This document shows positions 18,258-26,869 of a DNA stretch of 64,000 nucleotides, one piece after another. Made by a program: the position numbers and the translations under genes. Numbering within the stretch: position 1 is the stretch's first letter; the number at the start of each line of letters is the position of its first letter. Source of the DNA: Pyrinomonadaceae bacterium (GTDB lineage: Bacteria > Acidobacteriota > Blastocatellia > Pyrinomonadales > Pyrinomonadaceae); contig JAHCHG010000009.1 of NCBI GenBank assembly GCA_026129865.1, positions 121,779-185,778 of the forward strand, read 5' to 3'. The notes beneath the pieces were generated by a model, which was not told the DNA's origin, did no database searches, and saw only the letters and a list, made by a program, of their open reading frames with translations.

Positions 18258-19382
18258 TTGAACGAAGATATCCGGCAATTGTTTCCGATCACCAATCAAT
18301 ACAATTATCTAAACAGCGCTGCCGTTGCGCCGATGCCCACTTTTTCGGCGGAAGCTGTCGCCTCGCAATTGCTCGATGTTAGCGAGAACGGTTCGTTAAA
18401 CTATCTGAAATGGGTTGAGACAAAAAATCGCGCGCGCCGCATTATTGCAGAAATGCTGAAAGTCGATCCCGAAAATATCGCATTTATGCGAAATACCTCT
18501 GACGGTTTTGCTTCGGTCGCCGATGGAATCCAGTGGCGGCAGGGTGACAATATTGTAAGTTTCGAAAAGGAATTTCCGGCAAACTTTTACCCTTGGCGAA
18601 GGGTTCGAGATAAATTTGGCGTTGAACTTCGGTTGTGCCCGGAACGAAACGGGCGGATCGATCTTGACGAAATGATCGCAATGATCGATTCGAATACTAA
18701 ACTTGTCGCGATCAGTGCGGTTCAATACGGGTCGGGATTTCGCGCGGACCTCGAGAGACTCGGTCGCGCTGCCCGCAATGTCGATGCACTGTTCGCGGTG
18801 GATATTATTCAGGCATTCGGTGTTATTCCCTTCGATCTGCCGGCGCAATTTGTCGATATTGCCTGCGGTGCGAGCCATAAATGGCTGTGTTCACCGGAAG
18901 GCTGCGGAATTATGTATCTTTCCGAACGCGCGCTGGAACGTGTAGAACCGACGCTTGTCGGCTGGATCTCGGTTGAAACTCCCTGGGATTTTGAAGACCG
19001 CGAACAGCGTTTCAAACCAAATGCGCTCGCCTGGGAGTCAGGCACCGGAGCGTCCTCGCTGTTTTACGGATTGGAACAAAGCGTAAAGTTTTTACATGAA
19101 ACCGGTGCGGAAAAGATCCAGAGCTATCTGGAAGAATTGACCGATTATTTCTGCGAGATTCTCTCAAGTCTTTATTACGAGATCGTAAGTTCGCGCGAAG
19201 AAGGTGAAAAATCGCAGATCGTTTGTGTACGAAATCGCAACGGTCTAAGTCCGAACGAGATAGCACGGCAGCTCGAAAGCGAAAATATAATCGTATCTCC
19301 GCGAAACGATCGTATTCGCATCGCGCCCCATGTTTTCAACACGATGAGCGAGATCGAACATCTCGTAGAATACATGCCGTGA
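18258..19382 (+). CDS. Class V PLP-dependent aminotransferase / cysteine desulfurase-like protein
   Basis: The protein has 374 residues and carries the class V aminotransferase fold. The PLP lysine is Lys208 in GASHKWLCSPEG. A preceding Asp (LFAVDIIQAFG) fits the PLP pyridine contact, and the ESGTGASSL loop near residue 260 is typical. The family includes cysteine desulfurases, selenocysteine lyases and isopenicillin N epimerase-like enzymes, and sequence alone does not give the substrate. No conserved Cys loop of SufS or IscS is obvious. The TTG at 18258 is preferred because a GGGAG lies ten bases upstream. An in-frame TTG at 18249 would sit too close to it. It is divergent from lepB. Confidence 0.85.
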   Translation: MNEDIRQLFPITNQYNYLNSAAVAPMPTFSAEAVASQLLDVSENGSLNYLKWVETKNRARRIIAEMLKVDPENIAFMRNTSDGFASVADGIQWRQGDNIVSFEKEFPANFYPWRRVRDKFGVELRLCPERNGRIDLDEMIAMIDSNTKLVAISAVQYGSGFRADLERLGRAARNVDALFAVDIIQAFGVIPFDLPAQFVDIACGASHKWLCSPEGCGIMYLSERALERVEPTLVGWISVETPWDFEDREQRFKPNALAWESGTGASSLFYGLEQSVKFLHETGAEKIQSYLEELTDYFCEILSSLYYEIVSSREEGEKSQIVCVRNRNGLSPNEIARQLESENIIVSPRNDRIRIAPHVFNTMSEIEHLVEYMP

Positions 19383-20153
19383 TCATTTATCGAGAAGTCC
19401 TTTTGGAAGAATGTCAGGTGTAAATCCGTCAAGGTTGAGTCTCGTCATTCCGCCTGCGTCGCTGAAGGTTTCAAATTTTGAACGCTGGTGAACTCTAAAA
19501 TAAAAGAAAATAAATCCTGCGAATATTCCGATAACTACTGAGATCCCGAGTCCACCGACAATTGTCAGCATTGTGTTAAAGAACAGATCCGACGCCTGCA
19601 AAACAAAATTTCGTTCAGCGCGCTGAAGCGCAAACGGATCTTCGCCGAGCCAGCGAATTTCTTTTTCGTATTTTATTTGATCAAGGAGCGCGCCCGCACT
19701 TGCTTCGTCGCGGACATCGAAAACGAATGCTGCATAATTTCCGATCTTCCGGTAAATAGCAGGCGAAGGTTCGGGCGCTTCGCTCAGTCTTTTCCGGATT
19801 TGCGAATCGGCTTCGACGGCAAACTGCGGCGTCGTATATTCAACAATCAAAAGCTTTCCCGCATCATACGGCGCCGTTACGGCTTCGGTTCCGCCGGTAA
19901 AATCGATCGCTTCGATTACCGAACGATCGCCGACAGCCTGTCGAAGCTGTTCCGGATTTAGAATATAAACTGCACGGTTTACGGCAGATTCATATTCGGG
20001 AAGGTGCTTTGTCAACACCGGAATTCCGTCCGATTCGCTAAATTCCTGACTTCTTGTTTGCGGTGTCGCGGAAGCCTGTGCGGACGCCGAATGATAAAAA
20101 CCGGCGCAAACATTGAATATAAATATAAGGACTACAACTTTAAATTTCTTCAT
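19383..20153 (-). CDS. Exported membrane-anchored protein of unknown function
   Basis: The product has 256 residues and I do not recognise the family with certainty. It has an N-terminal signal peptide (MKKFKVVVLIFIFNVCAGF...ASA), a soluble alpha/beta-looking region of about 150 residues with the phrase AVYILNPEQLRQAVGDRSV, and a transmembrane helix near residue 200 (MLTIVGGLGISVVIGIFAGFIFFYF) followed by a short cytoplasmic tail. This gives a periplasmic domain anchored by a C-terminal helix. An upstream GTG at 20168 would add five residues. The stop directly abuts the convergent aminotransferase stop with no bases between. Similar proteins seem common in Acidobacteriota (inference). Confidence 0.75.
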   Translation of the reverse strand: MKKFKVVVLIFIFNVCAGFYHSASAQASATPQTRSQEFSESDGIPVLTKHLPEYESAVNRAVYILNPEQLRQAVGDRSVIEAIDFTGGTEAVTAPYDAGKLLIVEYTTPQFAVEADSQIRKRLSEAPEPSPAIYRKIGNYAAFVFDVRDEASAGALLDQIKYEKEIRWLGEDPFALQRAERNFVLQASDLFFNTMLTIVGGLGISVVIGIFAGFIFFYFRVHQRSKFETFSDAGGMTRLNLDGFTPDILPKGLLDK

Positions 20154-20261
20154 TCGGCTAAGCTTCACGTGCGGAATAACTTAAGATTTAATCGGTATTA
20201 CCATACTAGCATTGTTTGAAAATCGCCCGCAATAATGATGTAATCCGATATATTACGTCGA

Positions 20262-20281
20262 CGAATTATTTGCGTAATTCG
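20262..20281. promoter_or_regulatory. Inverted repeat upstream of ECF sigma gene, possible operator
   Basis: Arms CGAATTA and TAATTCG are perfect inverted repeats around TTTGCG. They sit about 170 bases before the sigma factor start, in the region between divergent genes. They could bind a dimeric regulator, but there is no direct evidence. Confidence 0.3.
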
Positions 20282-20450
20282 ATACACGCTTTCGTTTGAA
20301 ACTATTTTAGGATGTTTGACGAAAATAAAAGTATGCCTCGTAAAAATGAAACATCGGGGCGTATAATGCGTGTTAAACACTGAAAATTGCGAAATAATCG
20401 ATTATGGCACGCCAATTGATTGTAGGTATGGATGTAAGGGGGAATAGAAA

Positions 20451-21122
20451 ATGACTACAACAACAGAAACACTAAATTATCCGGTCCTTCAAGAAGGCAC
20501 ACAGGTCGCCGGCGGAAAAACGGAGTTCCTTAAAAAGGAATCGAAGGTCGATGTAACGAAGCTTAATGATTTTGAATTGACCAAGCTGTCTGCGAAAGGC
20601 GACATGGCAGCCTTCGAAGAGGTCTACCAGCGGCATCACCGAAGAGTATATTCGATCTGTCTTCGAATGCTCAAAAATACGACGGAAGCGGAGGACCTGA
20701 CACAGGACGTGTTCATTCAGCTTCATCGTAAGATCGGAAGTTTTCGCGGAGACTCAGCATTTACAACTTGGCTGCACAGACTATCGGTCAACCAGGTTCT
20801 GATGCATTTCCGTAAGAGAAATGTAAAGTTCGAAAAAACAACGGAAGAAGGCGAAACTCCGGTTCAGATAGTTGACGGAACGACAAACCCGCGCAAAATG
20901 CCGGTTGTCGACAAGATCGCTCTTGAAAATGCGATCGAACAGCTTCCGAACGGATATCGAAATGTATTCGTCCTTCACGATGTTGAAGGTTACGAGCATG
21001 AAGAAGTAGCGAGAATTCTAGGCTGCAGCGTCGGAACATCCAAATCTCAGCTTCATAAAGCGAGATTAAAACTGCGTAAACTTTTGCAGAAAAAAGCTCC
21101 GCCTCGATTGTTCGGAATATAA
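20451..21122 (+). CDS. ECF-type RNA polymerase sigma factor
   Basis: The protein has 223 residues. Residues 55-130 are sigma-70 region 2, with the core-binding and -10 recognition helices ([23 protein letters not shown] and [46 protein letters not shown]). Residues 165-215 are region 4 ([48 protein letters not shown]), a helix-turn-helix that reads the -35 element. About 45 extra residues precede region 2. No anti-sigma factor gene is adjacent, because the next gene is on the opposite strand beyond a terminator. AAGGGGG precedes the ATG. The target regulon is unknown. Confidence 0.95.
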   Translation: MTTTTETLNYPVLQEGTQVAGGKTEFLKKESKVDVTKLNDFELTKLSAKGDMAAFEEVYQRHHRRVYSICLRMLKNTTEAEDLTQDVFIQLHRKIGSFRGDSAFTTWLHRLSVNQVLMHFRKRNVKFEKTTEEGETPVQIVDGTTNPRKMPVVDKIALENAIEQLPNGYRNVFVLHDVEGYEHEEVARILGCSVGTSKSQLHKARLKLRKLLQKKAPPRLFGI

Positions 21123-21131
21123 GGTCTCAAA

Positions 21132-21164
21132 CAAAAAGCTTTTCGGAAACGAAGAGCTTTTTGC
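21132..21164. terminator. Bidirectional intrinsic terminator between sigma gene and lipoprotein gene
   Basis: Arms AAAAAGCT and AGCTTTTT around TTCGGAAACGAAG give a hairpin with A- and T-runs on both sides. It sits between two convergent genes and can end both transcripts. Confidence 0.85.
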
Positions 21165-21167
21165 TTT

Positions 21168-22112
21168 TTAAATGTCAGGCATCCAAAATTCACGCCCGCC
21201 GTCGGAAACCTTTTTCAGCCCGAGTCCGGAAAGCTTATCTTTTGTAACGCCCAAATAGGTAAAATGCGGAAGGTCGGAAAAGACCGTTTGAAACCAGCCG
21301 TGTTTTTCGAGAATTTCGCGAACTTTCGGGTTTGCATGATCTTGCACATCGAACGCGAGCATTGAAATATGCTGCGACGTTCCGGGCGGCGCGACGGAGT
21401 AGATGATCGATTTTGAAAAGTCAATGGAAAAATAAATTCTCTGTTCTTCGAGCTTAAAGATCTCGGTAATCTGTTCAGGTATAGAAAGCCCTTTTATGCG
21501 GTTCGCTTCCGACTGTGTGATCTTACCTTTTCTAACCCAATGCTTTAATCCAGGTTCGACTCGGCTGTTCCAATTTTTCACCGTTCCGGAATAATCGCGT
21601 CGCGCTGCATCGGAACCGCCGCGCGCCGCGATCTTAACTCCGCTTTGATTTGCCTCTGCGATCGCATCTTTCAATGCCTTCATTGCATTTGACTGGAGTT
21701 CAATCGTCGCACCATCGATCGTTTCGGTCGATTTCGAAACTCCGGATTGCCACGCAGAGACTTCAGATTCATTATTAAAAACCACTTTCGGCGGCGGCGT
21801 AACGCCGTCTTTTGCAACAAAGATCGCGCCGTATTCCTTCAGCATCTTTTTCCCGACAGCATCCGTCGGCATCGTGAATCCCGCCGGCAGGTTTGCCGCA
21901 AATCCGTCCGCAGCATCGACCGTATTTTTCGAATCTATCATTTTGTTGTCATTGTTCGGCTTATCGTTTGAACTCCGTTCCGGAGTCGGAGAACTGTCCC
22001 GCGGCGTCGCGCTGCCGGAAGAAGAATCCATTGCAGTCGGCGACCAACAGCCTGCCAGACTAAAAGCCGAAAGAAGCACAACGGATTGCAATATGAATTT
22101 AAGTAATTTCAT
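21168..22112 (-). CDS. Lipoprotein with M15-like (VanY/D-Ala-D-Ala carboxypeptidase-like) domain, paralogue 1
   Basis: The protein has 314 residues. The N-terminus is a lipoprotein signal with lipobox LAGC at Cys22, followed by a Ser/Pro/Asp-rich linker. The C-terminal 200 residues resemble the peptidase M15 fold. The motif PGTSQHISMLAFDV parallels the family zinc site SxHxxGxAxD, and SDLPHFTYLG parallels the later EPWHF motif. His and Asp are kept, but the usual Glu-Pro-Trp before the last His is replaced by Asp-Leu-Pro, so activity is uncertain. It would be membrane-anchored in the periplasm and act on, or bind, peptidoglycan (inference). It is closely similar to the product of 23239-24111, and the two flank a zinc-ribbon/SH3 gene four bases away. 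Confidence 0.75.
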   Translation of the reverse strand: MKLLKFILQSVVLLSAFSLAGCWSPTAMDSSSGSATPRDSSPTPERSSNDKPNNDNKMIDSKNTVDAADGFAANLPAGFTMPTDAVGKKMLKEYGAIFVAKDGVTPPPKVVFNNESEVSAWQSGVSKSTETIDGATIELQSNAMKALKDAIAEANQSGVKIAARGGSDAARRDYSGTVKNWNSRVEPGLKHWVRKGKITQSEANRIKGLSIPEQITEIFKLEEQRIYFSIDFSKSIIYSVAPPGTSQHISMLAFDVQDHANPKVREILEKHGWFQTVFSDLPHFTYLGVTKDKLSGLGLKKVSDGGREFWMPDI

Positions 22113-22116
22113 TTTA

Positions 22117-23211
22117 TTAACTGCTGACGAACGGCGTAAAAACCCATCCGCGGTTTCCCGACTCGGTTTGAATGAATGCCCAGTTAGCGACGTTTCCCCG
22201 CCATTCGTCGTAATTGTCTGAATAATTTAGGACATAGATCCGTTGACCTTTCGAAAGTTTTCCAACCTTTTTACCTTCAAGACTCGGTGTTGAACGCAGA
22301 ATGACGTCGTTACCCGTGCAGAACGCGACCGTCGACCCAACCGGCGCGGGAACTTTTTGGTCTTTTTTCGGCTGTTCCGCTTTTGGCTCCGGACTTTCCT
22401 CCGGGGTCGGCGACGCGCTTACATTTAAACTTAGCTTCTGCACCGAGTCGGAATTATCTGCTTTCGACGCATCTTTTACCTGAAACGCCCAAATTTTATG
22501 GTTACCTTTGTCGAGCAAACCGTTGAAAAGTGCGAATGCATATTTGCCGTTTGCAAAACCTGCGGGAACACGAAGAATTTTCATATTCGGTTCGCCATCT
22601 ACCGGCGAAGCCTGAAACTCAAGCTGATCGAGCGTACCTTCGTTTGAGATCGAATCGATACTGACGAGCTTTAGATCGGTCAATGGAACTTCTTTCGCAT
22701 CGGCAAAAAGTATAAAATTTCCATTTTTGGTCCAGCGCGTAAGCGATTCGTCCGAGCTAAATTTTTCCTTTTCCTCAAGCAAATTCGCGACATCACGCAT
22801 TTTAATTTCGTCGAGCGAACTTTTATCCGAAGTCTGAACAAAAAATCCTAAATGGTCCGGCAGCACCTGTTTTTTCGCGACCGAGCGGCTTTGATTCCAC
22901 AAATATAACCCGCCCGCGGCTGCGCCAACGACGAGCAGTGCAATTATCGTAACCGCGGCGATCAACGCTCCGCGGCGACTGTTTTTCGGAAGGGCGGCTT
23001 GATTCTCTGAAGTCTGATAAGGGTTTTGGAATGGAGCGTCCGGAAGAAAAGCCGTTTCGACAGACGGCGGTTCGTTCGATTGCGGCGTGAAGACCTGTGT
23101 CGGCGGAATCGGATTGATATTTGTCGCGCCGCCGGTAAGCATTTCCTTTCCGCATGAAACGCAAAACGAATATTCGTCGTCATTTTCCGTCCTGCAAAAG
23201 GGGCAAATCAT
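22117..23211 (-). CDS. Zinc-ribbon membrane protein with C-terminal SH3-like domain
   Basis: The protein has 364 residues. It begins with a zinc ribbon (CPFC ... CVSC, residues 3-20) and continues with a Pro-rich stretch. One transmembrane helix follows near residues 83-105 (GALIAAVTIIALLVVGAAAGGLYLW). After an extracytoplasmic middle part it ends in a bacterial SH3 domain (residues 300-364; VILRSTPSLEGKKVGKLSKGQRIYVL). Such SH3 domains usually bind peptidoglycan. A linker rich in Glu, Pro and Lys precedes the SH3. The middle region matches nothing I know. It lies between two M15-like paralogues on the same strand, with gaps of 4 and 27 bases, so all three are probably one transcript concerned with the cell envelope. 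Confidence 0.8.
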   Translation of the reverse strand: MICPFCRTENDDEYSFCVSCGKEMLTGGATNINPIPPTQVFTPQSNEPPSVETAFLPDAPFQNPYQTSENQAALPKNSRRGALIAAVTIIALLVVGAAAGGLYLWNQSRSVAKKQVLPDHLGFFVQTSDKSSLDEIKMRDVANLLEEKEKFSSDESLTRWTKNGNFILFADAKEVPLTDLKLVSIDSISNEGTLDQLEFQASPVDGEPNMKILRVPAGFANGKYAFALFNGLLDKGNHKIWAFQVKDASKADNSDSVQKLSLNVSASPTPEESPEPKAEQPKKDQKVPAPVGSTVAFCTGNDVILRSTPSLEGKKVGKLSKGQRIYVLNYSDNYDEWRGNVANWAFIQTESGNRGWVFTPFVSS

Positions 23212-23238
23212 AAAATTATCCTTAAAATCTCTACGCCA

Positions 23239-24111
23239 TCACATGTTCGGGATCCAAAATTCGTGTCCGTCAACAGTTATCGATCTCAGCCCGAGTTTCG
23301 GCAGATCTTTTTCGTCAGTTCCGAGATATGTAAAATGCGGAAGGTCACTTTTAACCGTTTGAAACCAACCGTGCTGCGCCAAAATCGCTCTTACTTTTTT
23401 ATCACCAAACTGTTTTACATCCAACGCCAGCATAAAAATATGCTGCGAAGCGCCGGGCGCAGCGACCGAGAATAGTATCGATTTGTTGAACGCCGTGCTG
23501 AAGTAGAAACCTTCGTCTTCCCAATCGAGCACGCGGGCGACTTGTTTCGATATCTCTAACGTTTTAGCTTCGTCTGCATCTTTTTTTGTGATCTTACCGC
23601 GCATAACCCAATGATCGAGTGCCGGGAAAAACCGGGAATTCCAAAGCTTGTAAGTATCCTCAAAAGATCGGCTTGCCGAGATCGAACCGCCGCGCGGCGT
23701 TATATCGAGCCCTTTCTTCAACGCTTCAGCCCGGGCTTTCAGCAACGCTTCCATCGCCGGACGCTGGAGCGTGATCTGCGTTCCGCCGATAGTTTCGGTG
23801 CGCGGATCTGCAAGCGATTGATAGATCGAAACCTGTTGATCATTCTCAAAGATACAGGTCGGAATTGCAGCCTTATTAGCTTTCGAAACAAAGATCGCTC
23901 CGTAATCCTCAAAAACGCGCATCGCGGCTGAGTTTTTATCGATCGGGCAAACGGTCGAAAATTTGATCTTATAATTTGTACGATATGCATCTTCGACGTA
24001 TTGTCGGAAATTTGGAGATTCCGGTTTGTCCCGCTGGGCGCGCGTAGGCACGGCAGCCGTCGCCAAAGCAAAGAAAAGAAGGAAGATAGCAATCTGTTTT
24101 TGTCGTTTCAT
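23239..24111 (-). CDS. Exported M15-like protein, paralogue 2
   Basis: The protein has 290 residues with a cleavable signal peptide (MKRQKQIAIFLLFFALATAAVPTRA) rather than a lipobox. The C-terminal part aligns closely with the product of 21168-22112: PGASQHIFMLALDV corresponds to the M15 zinc motif, and HGWFQTVKSDLPHFTYLG to the later His motif. A fully conserved arginine/glycine block (RGGSISASRSFEDTYKLWNSRF) also matches RGGSDAARRDYSGTVKNWNSR in the paralogue. The likely place is the periplasm and a cell-wall role is inferred. The open frame extends 16 codons upstream to 24159, but the ATG at 24111 gives a standard signal peptide. It is the first gene of the three-gene unit. Confidence 0.75.
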   Translation of the reverse strand: MKRQKQIAIFLLFFALATAAVPTRAQRDKPESPNFRQYVEDAYRTNYKIKFSTVCPIDKNSAAMRVFEDYGAIFVSKANKAAIPTCIFENDQQVSIYQSLADPRTETIGGTQITLQRPAMEALLKARAEALKKGLDITPRGGSISASRSFEDTYKLWNSRFFPALDHWVMRGKITKKDADEAKTLEISKQVARVLDWEDEGFYFSTAFNKSILFSVAAPGASQHIFMLALDVKQFGDKKVRAILAQHGWFQTVKSDLPHFTYLGTDEKDLPKLGLRSITVDGHEFWIPNM

Positions 24112-24237
24112 AAAGTCTTTTGCGAGAGAAGATTGTAAACGAAGTCGAGCGTAATTCAAATCAAACGGTCAATTTCCGAAACAATTTCCTGCCGTTCATT
24201 ATTTCACCTGGATACAGTATCATAAGTTCGAAAAGCG

Positions 24238-25683
24238 ATGACAAAGATCGAAAATTACATAAATGGCGAACTTTTGGCGCCGTGTTCAGGCGAATATCTT
24301 GAAAATATCGACCCGTCGACCGGCACGATCTATTCTTTGATTCCCGATTCGGACGAACGGGATGTCAACCAAGCGGTCAGCGCCGCAAAAAATGCTTTCG
24401 GCACGTGGTCGCGCACCGCTGCGGAAGCGCGTCATGACGTAATGATCCGCGTCTCGCAGCTGATCGAGCGCGATCTTGACCAACTTGCAGAAGCTGAAAG
24501 CATCGATAACGGAAAACCGAAAACTTTAGCAAAGGCGGTCGATATTCCACGCGCGGTTTCGAATCTGAAATTTTACGCGACTGCGGCGATGCATTTTTCG
24601 TCGGAAGCTCACGAAATGGTCGGACAGGCGATAAATTACACGCTCCGGCATCCGGTCGGCGTTGCCGGATGTATTTCGCCATGGAATTTGCCGCTCTATC
24701 TATTTACCTGGAAGATCGCGCCGGCGCTCGCTGCGGGCTGCACGGTCGTCGCAAAACCTTCGGAAATAACCCCGATGACCGCGTATTTATTTTCGAAACT
24801 TTGCATCGAAGCCGGTCTGCCGCAAGGTGTCCTGAATATTGTTCACGGAACGGGACCGAAAACGGGCGGCGCGATCGTTCAGCATCGCGATGTTAAGGCG
24901 ATCTCGTTTACCGGCGGGACGAAGACCGGCGAATGGATCGCTCGCGAAGCGGCACCGAAATTTAAGAAACTGTCGCTCGAACTCGGCGGAAAAAATCCGA
25001 ATATCATATTTGCCGACTGCAATTATGAAAAAATGCTTGAAACGACGGTTCGTTCGTCGTTCGCAAATCAGGGACAGATCTGTCTGTGCGGTTCGCGCAT
25101 CTTCGTCGAACAACCGCTTTATGAGAGATTTCGCCGCGATTTCGTCGAAAAGGTAAAACAGTTAAAGATCGGCGATCCGTTAGATCCCAAAACGAATGTC
25201 GGCGCGGTTGTTTCCGAACCTCATATGGAAAAAATTCTCTCTTATATCGAACTCGCCAAAAATGAAGGCGGAAAAATTCTTGCAGGTGGAAAGCAGGTAA
25301 AATTGGAAGGAAGATGTTCGGGCGGATTTTTCATTGAACCGACTGTTTTCGAAAATCTTGCTCACGATTGCCGCACGAATCAAGAAGAGATCTTCGGTCC
25401 GGTCGCTACGATAATGCCGTTCGAAGATGAAGCGGAGGTTCTGGATTTTGCCAACTCGGTCGAATACGGATTGTCTGCGACGATTTGGACTGAAAGTTTG
25501 ACGCGGGCACATCGCGTTGCAGAACTGCTTGAAAGCGGTATTGTCTGGGTAAATACCTGGTTAATGAGGGATCTGCGAACGCCGTTCGGCGGAATGAAGA
25601 ATTCCGGTGTCGGACGCGAAGGCGGCTTCGAAGCTTTGCGCTTCTTTACCGAAGAAAAAAACGTCTGCATTGATCTTAGTTAA
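24238..25683 (+). CDS. 2-aminomuconate 6-semialdehyde dehydrogenase (ALDH8-like)
   Basis: This NAD-dependent aldehyde dehydrogenase has 481 residues. Catalytic Cys282 lies in NQGQICLCGSRIF and Glu248 in LELGGKNP, and the oxyanion Asn is in SPWNLPLYLFTWKIAPA. The text is close to animal ALDH8A1 and bacterial AmnC/NbaE: DIPRAVSNLKFYA, LTWK-like FTWKIAPALAAG and WLMRDLRTPFGGMKNSGVGREGG. These enzymes oxidise 2-aminomuconate semialdehyde to 2-aminomuconate, the step after ACMS decarboxylase. The rest of that pathway is found at 29356, 38745, 43233, 46133 and 50249. Only three bases separate it from the PilZ-like gene, and the RidA gene follows, so 24238-26861 is probably one operon. The related substrate 2-hydroxymuconate semialdehyde cannot be excluded. 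Confidence 0.88.
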   Translation: MTKIENYINGELLAPCSGEYLENIDPSTGTIYSLIPDSDERDVNQAVSAAKNAFGTWSRTAAEARHDVMIRVSQLIERDLDQLAEAESIDNGKPKTLAKAVDIPRAVSNLKFYATAAMHFSSEAHEMVGQAINYTLRHPVGVAGCISPWNLPLYLFTWKIAPALAAGCTVVAKPSEITPMTAYLFSKLCIEAGLPQGVLNIVHGTGPKTGGAIVQHRDVKAISFTGGTKTGEWIAREAAPKFKKLSLELGGKNPNIIFADCNYEKMLETTVRSSFANQGQICLCGSRIFVEQPLYERFRRDFVEKVKQLKIGDPLDPKTNVGAVVSEPHMEKILSYIELAKNEGGKILAGGKQVKLEGRCSGGFFIEPTVFENLAHDCRTNQEEIFGPVATIMPFEDEAEVLDFANSVEYGLSATIWTESLTRAHRVAELLESGIVWVNTWLMRDLRTPFGGMKNSGVGREGGFEALRFFTEEKNVCIDLS

Positions 25684-25686
25684 AGA

Positions 25687-26421
25687 ATGAGAATCGAAGG
25701 CAAATCAACGAGATTTAATGAGCGGCGAAAACTGGAAATGCCGGTGCACGTTTCTTATTACGAGAGCCGCGAACGCTCATGGAGCGAAACATCAAAAACG
25801 GAGGAAGCTACCATTTGCGGCGTCGGTTTGATCGTGTCCAAGCCTGTCGAGCCTAATAAATTGATCAAGCTTAGCTTTCCGATGCCCAAAAATCTCAGGT
25901 TGTTCGATTTTCTAAAGGATCAATATGAAGTTTGGGGAATCGTCCGTTCGGTTTCGGTGCTCGAGGCGTCATTGTTCAATAACGTAAACCTTAAGATCGG
26001 CGTGGCGCTGATCGGCGAAAATCCGCCGGCGAGTTTTCTTGCCGACCCCGAAACGCTTTACGATCTCAGCCCGGTTCTGCGCGACGGGGGATTTTGGAGC
26101 TTTCGTCAATTGCCGCGAAATTGGGTGCGGTCTGCAGATTTTTTCGACCCGCCGCAAAGAATAACGGAACGTGTTTCCGTCGCATTTGTAAATGAAGAAG
26201 GAAAGATCGCAGGCTCGATCGAGGCTCAGGCGACCAAGGCGAATGAGGCGGAAATTGAACTTGTCGCGCGGCATAACGGTGAAATTCCTAATTATCTGAT
26301 GATCTCCGCGAATGGTTCAAACTCAAACTTTCTTGCAAAAATTAAGTCCAGAGAAGAAACCGACGTCAGCGGTTATCATACGATCCGCGCAGAATTTCTC
26401 AGCGGCGAATGGACGGTGTAG
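25687..26421 (+). CDS. PilZ-like domain protein
   Basis: The protein has 244 residues. The first 120 look like a PilZ domain. An arginine-rich start (STRFNERRKLEMPVHVSY) stands where the RxxxR c-di-GMP motif is expected, and EATICGVGLIVSKPVEPNKLIKLSFPMP occupies the place of the D/NxSxxG strand, but that second motif is degenerate. The rest has no recognised domain. It may bind a nucleotide second messenger weakly or not at all. It is sandwiched between the ALDH and RidA genes with a 3-base gap in front, so it is co-transcribed with amino-acid catabolic genes, an unusual place for a PilZ protein. Confidence 0.65.
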   Translation: MRIEGKSTRFNERRKLEMPVHVSYYESRERSWSETSKTEEATICGVGLIVSKPVEPNKLIKLSFPMPKNLRLFDFLKDQYEVWGIVRSVSVLEASLFNNVNLKIGVALIGENPPASFLADPETLYDLSPVLRDGGFWSFRQLPRNWVRSADFFDPPQRITERVSVAFVNEEGKIAGSIEAQATKANEAEIELVARHNGEIPNYLMISANGSNSNFLAKIKSREETDVSGYHTIRAEFLSGEWTV

Positions 26422-26441
26422 ATTTAACGGAGAGTAAAATA

Positions 26442-26861
26442 ATGGAGAAACTCGTAATCAATTCTGATTCTGCGCCGGAACCGGTCGGACTGTATCCGCA
26501 TGCGCGCCGCGTCGGGAATCTGCTTTTTCTTTCGGGCGTCGGACCGCGTGAAAAAGGAACGAGCAAGATCCCGGGAGTTGAACTAAACGAAGACGGCGAG
26601 ATCGTTTCGTATGATATCGAAGCGCAGTGCCGTTCCGTCTTTAAAAACGTCCGTTCGATCGTTGAATCAGCCGGATCTTCGTGGGGAGAGATCGTCGATG
26701 TGACCGTTTTTCTGACAAACATGAAGGCGGATTTTAAAACATATAATCGGGTTTACGCCGAGTATTTTGCCGACAATCAGCCTTGCCGAACGACCGTTGA
26801 AATAAGCAGTTTGCCGACTCCGATCGCGATCGAGTTAAAGGTCGTCGCGACGATCGAATAA
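26442..26861 (+). CDS. RidA family deaminase, probable 2-aminomuconate deaminase
   Basis: The protein has 139 residues and covers the full RidA (YjgF/YER057c/UK114) fold. It has LFLSGVGPR near residue 30 and the conserved Arg in PCRTTVEISSLPTPIAIELK that binds the carboxylate of enamine or imine substrates. RidA relatives such as NbaF of Pseudomonas hydrolyse 2-aminomuconate to 2-oxo-3-hexenedioate. Being 20 bases after the PilZ-like gene and downstream of the aminomuconate-semialdehyde dehydrogenase supports that job here. A general enamine detoxification role is the alternative. GGAGAG lies upstream of the ATG at 26442, and the longer frame from 26409 would overlap the previous gene. Confidence 0.82.
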   Translation: MEKLVINSDSAPEPVGLYPHARRVGNLLFLSGVGPREKGTSKIPGVELNEDGEIVSYDIEAQCRSVFKNVRSIVESAGSSWGEIVDVTVFLTNMKADFKTYNRVYAEYFADNQPCRTTVEISSLPTPIAIELKVVATIE

Positions 26862-26869
26862 AAATTTTT

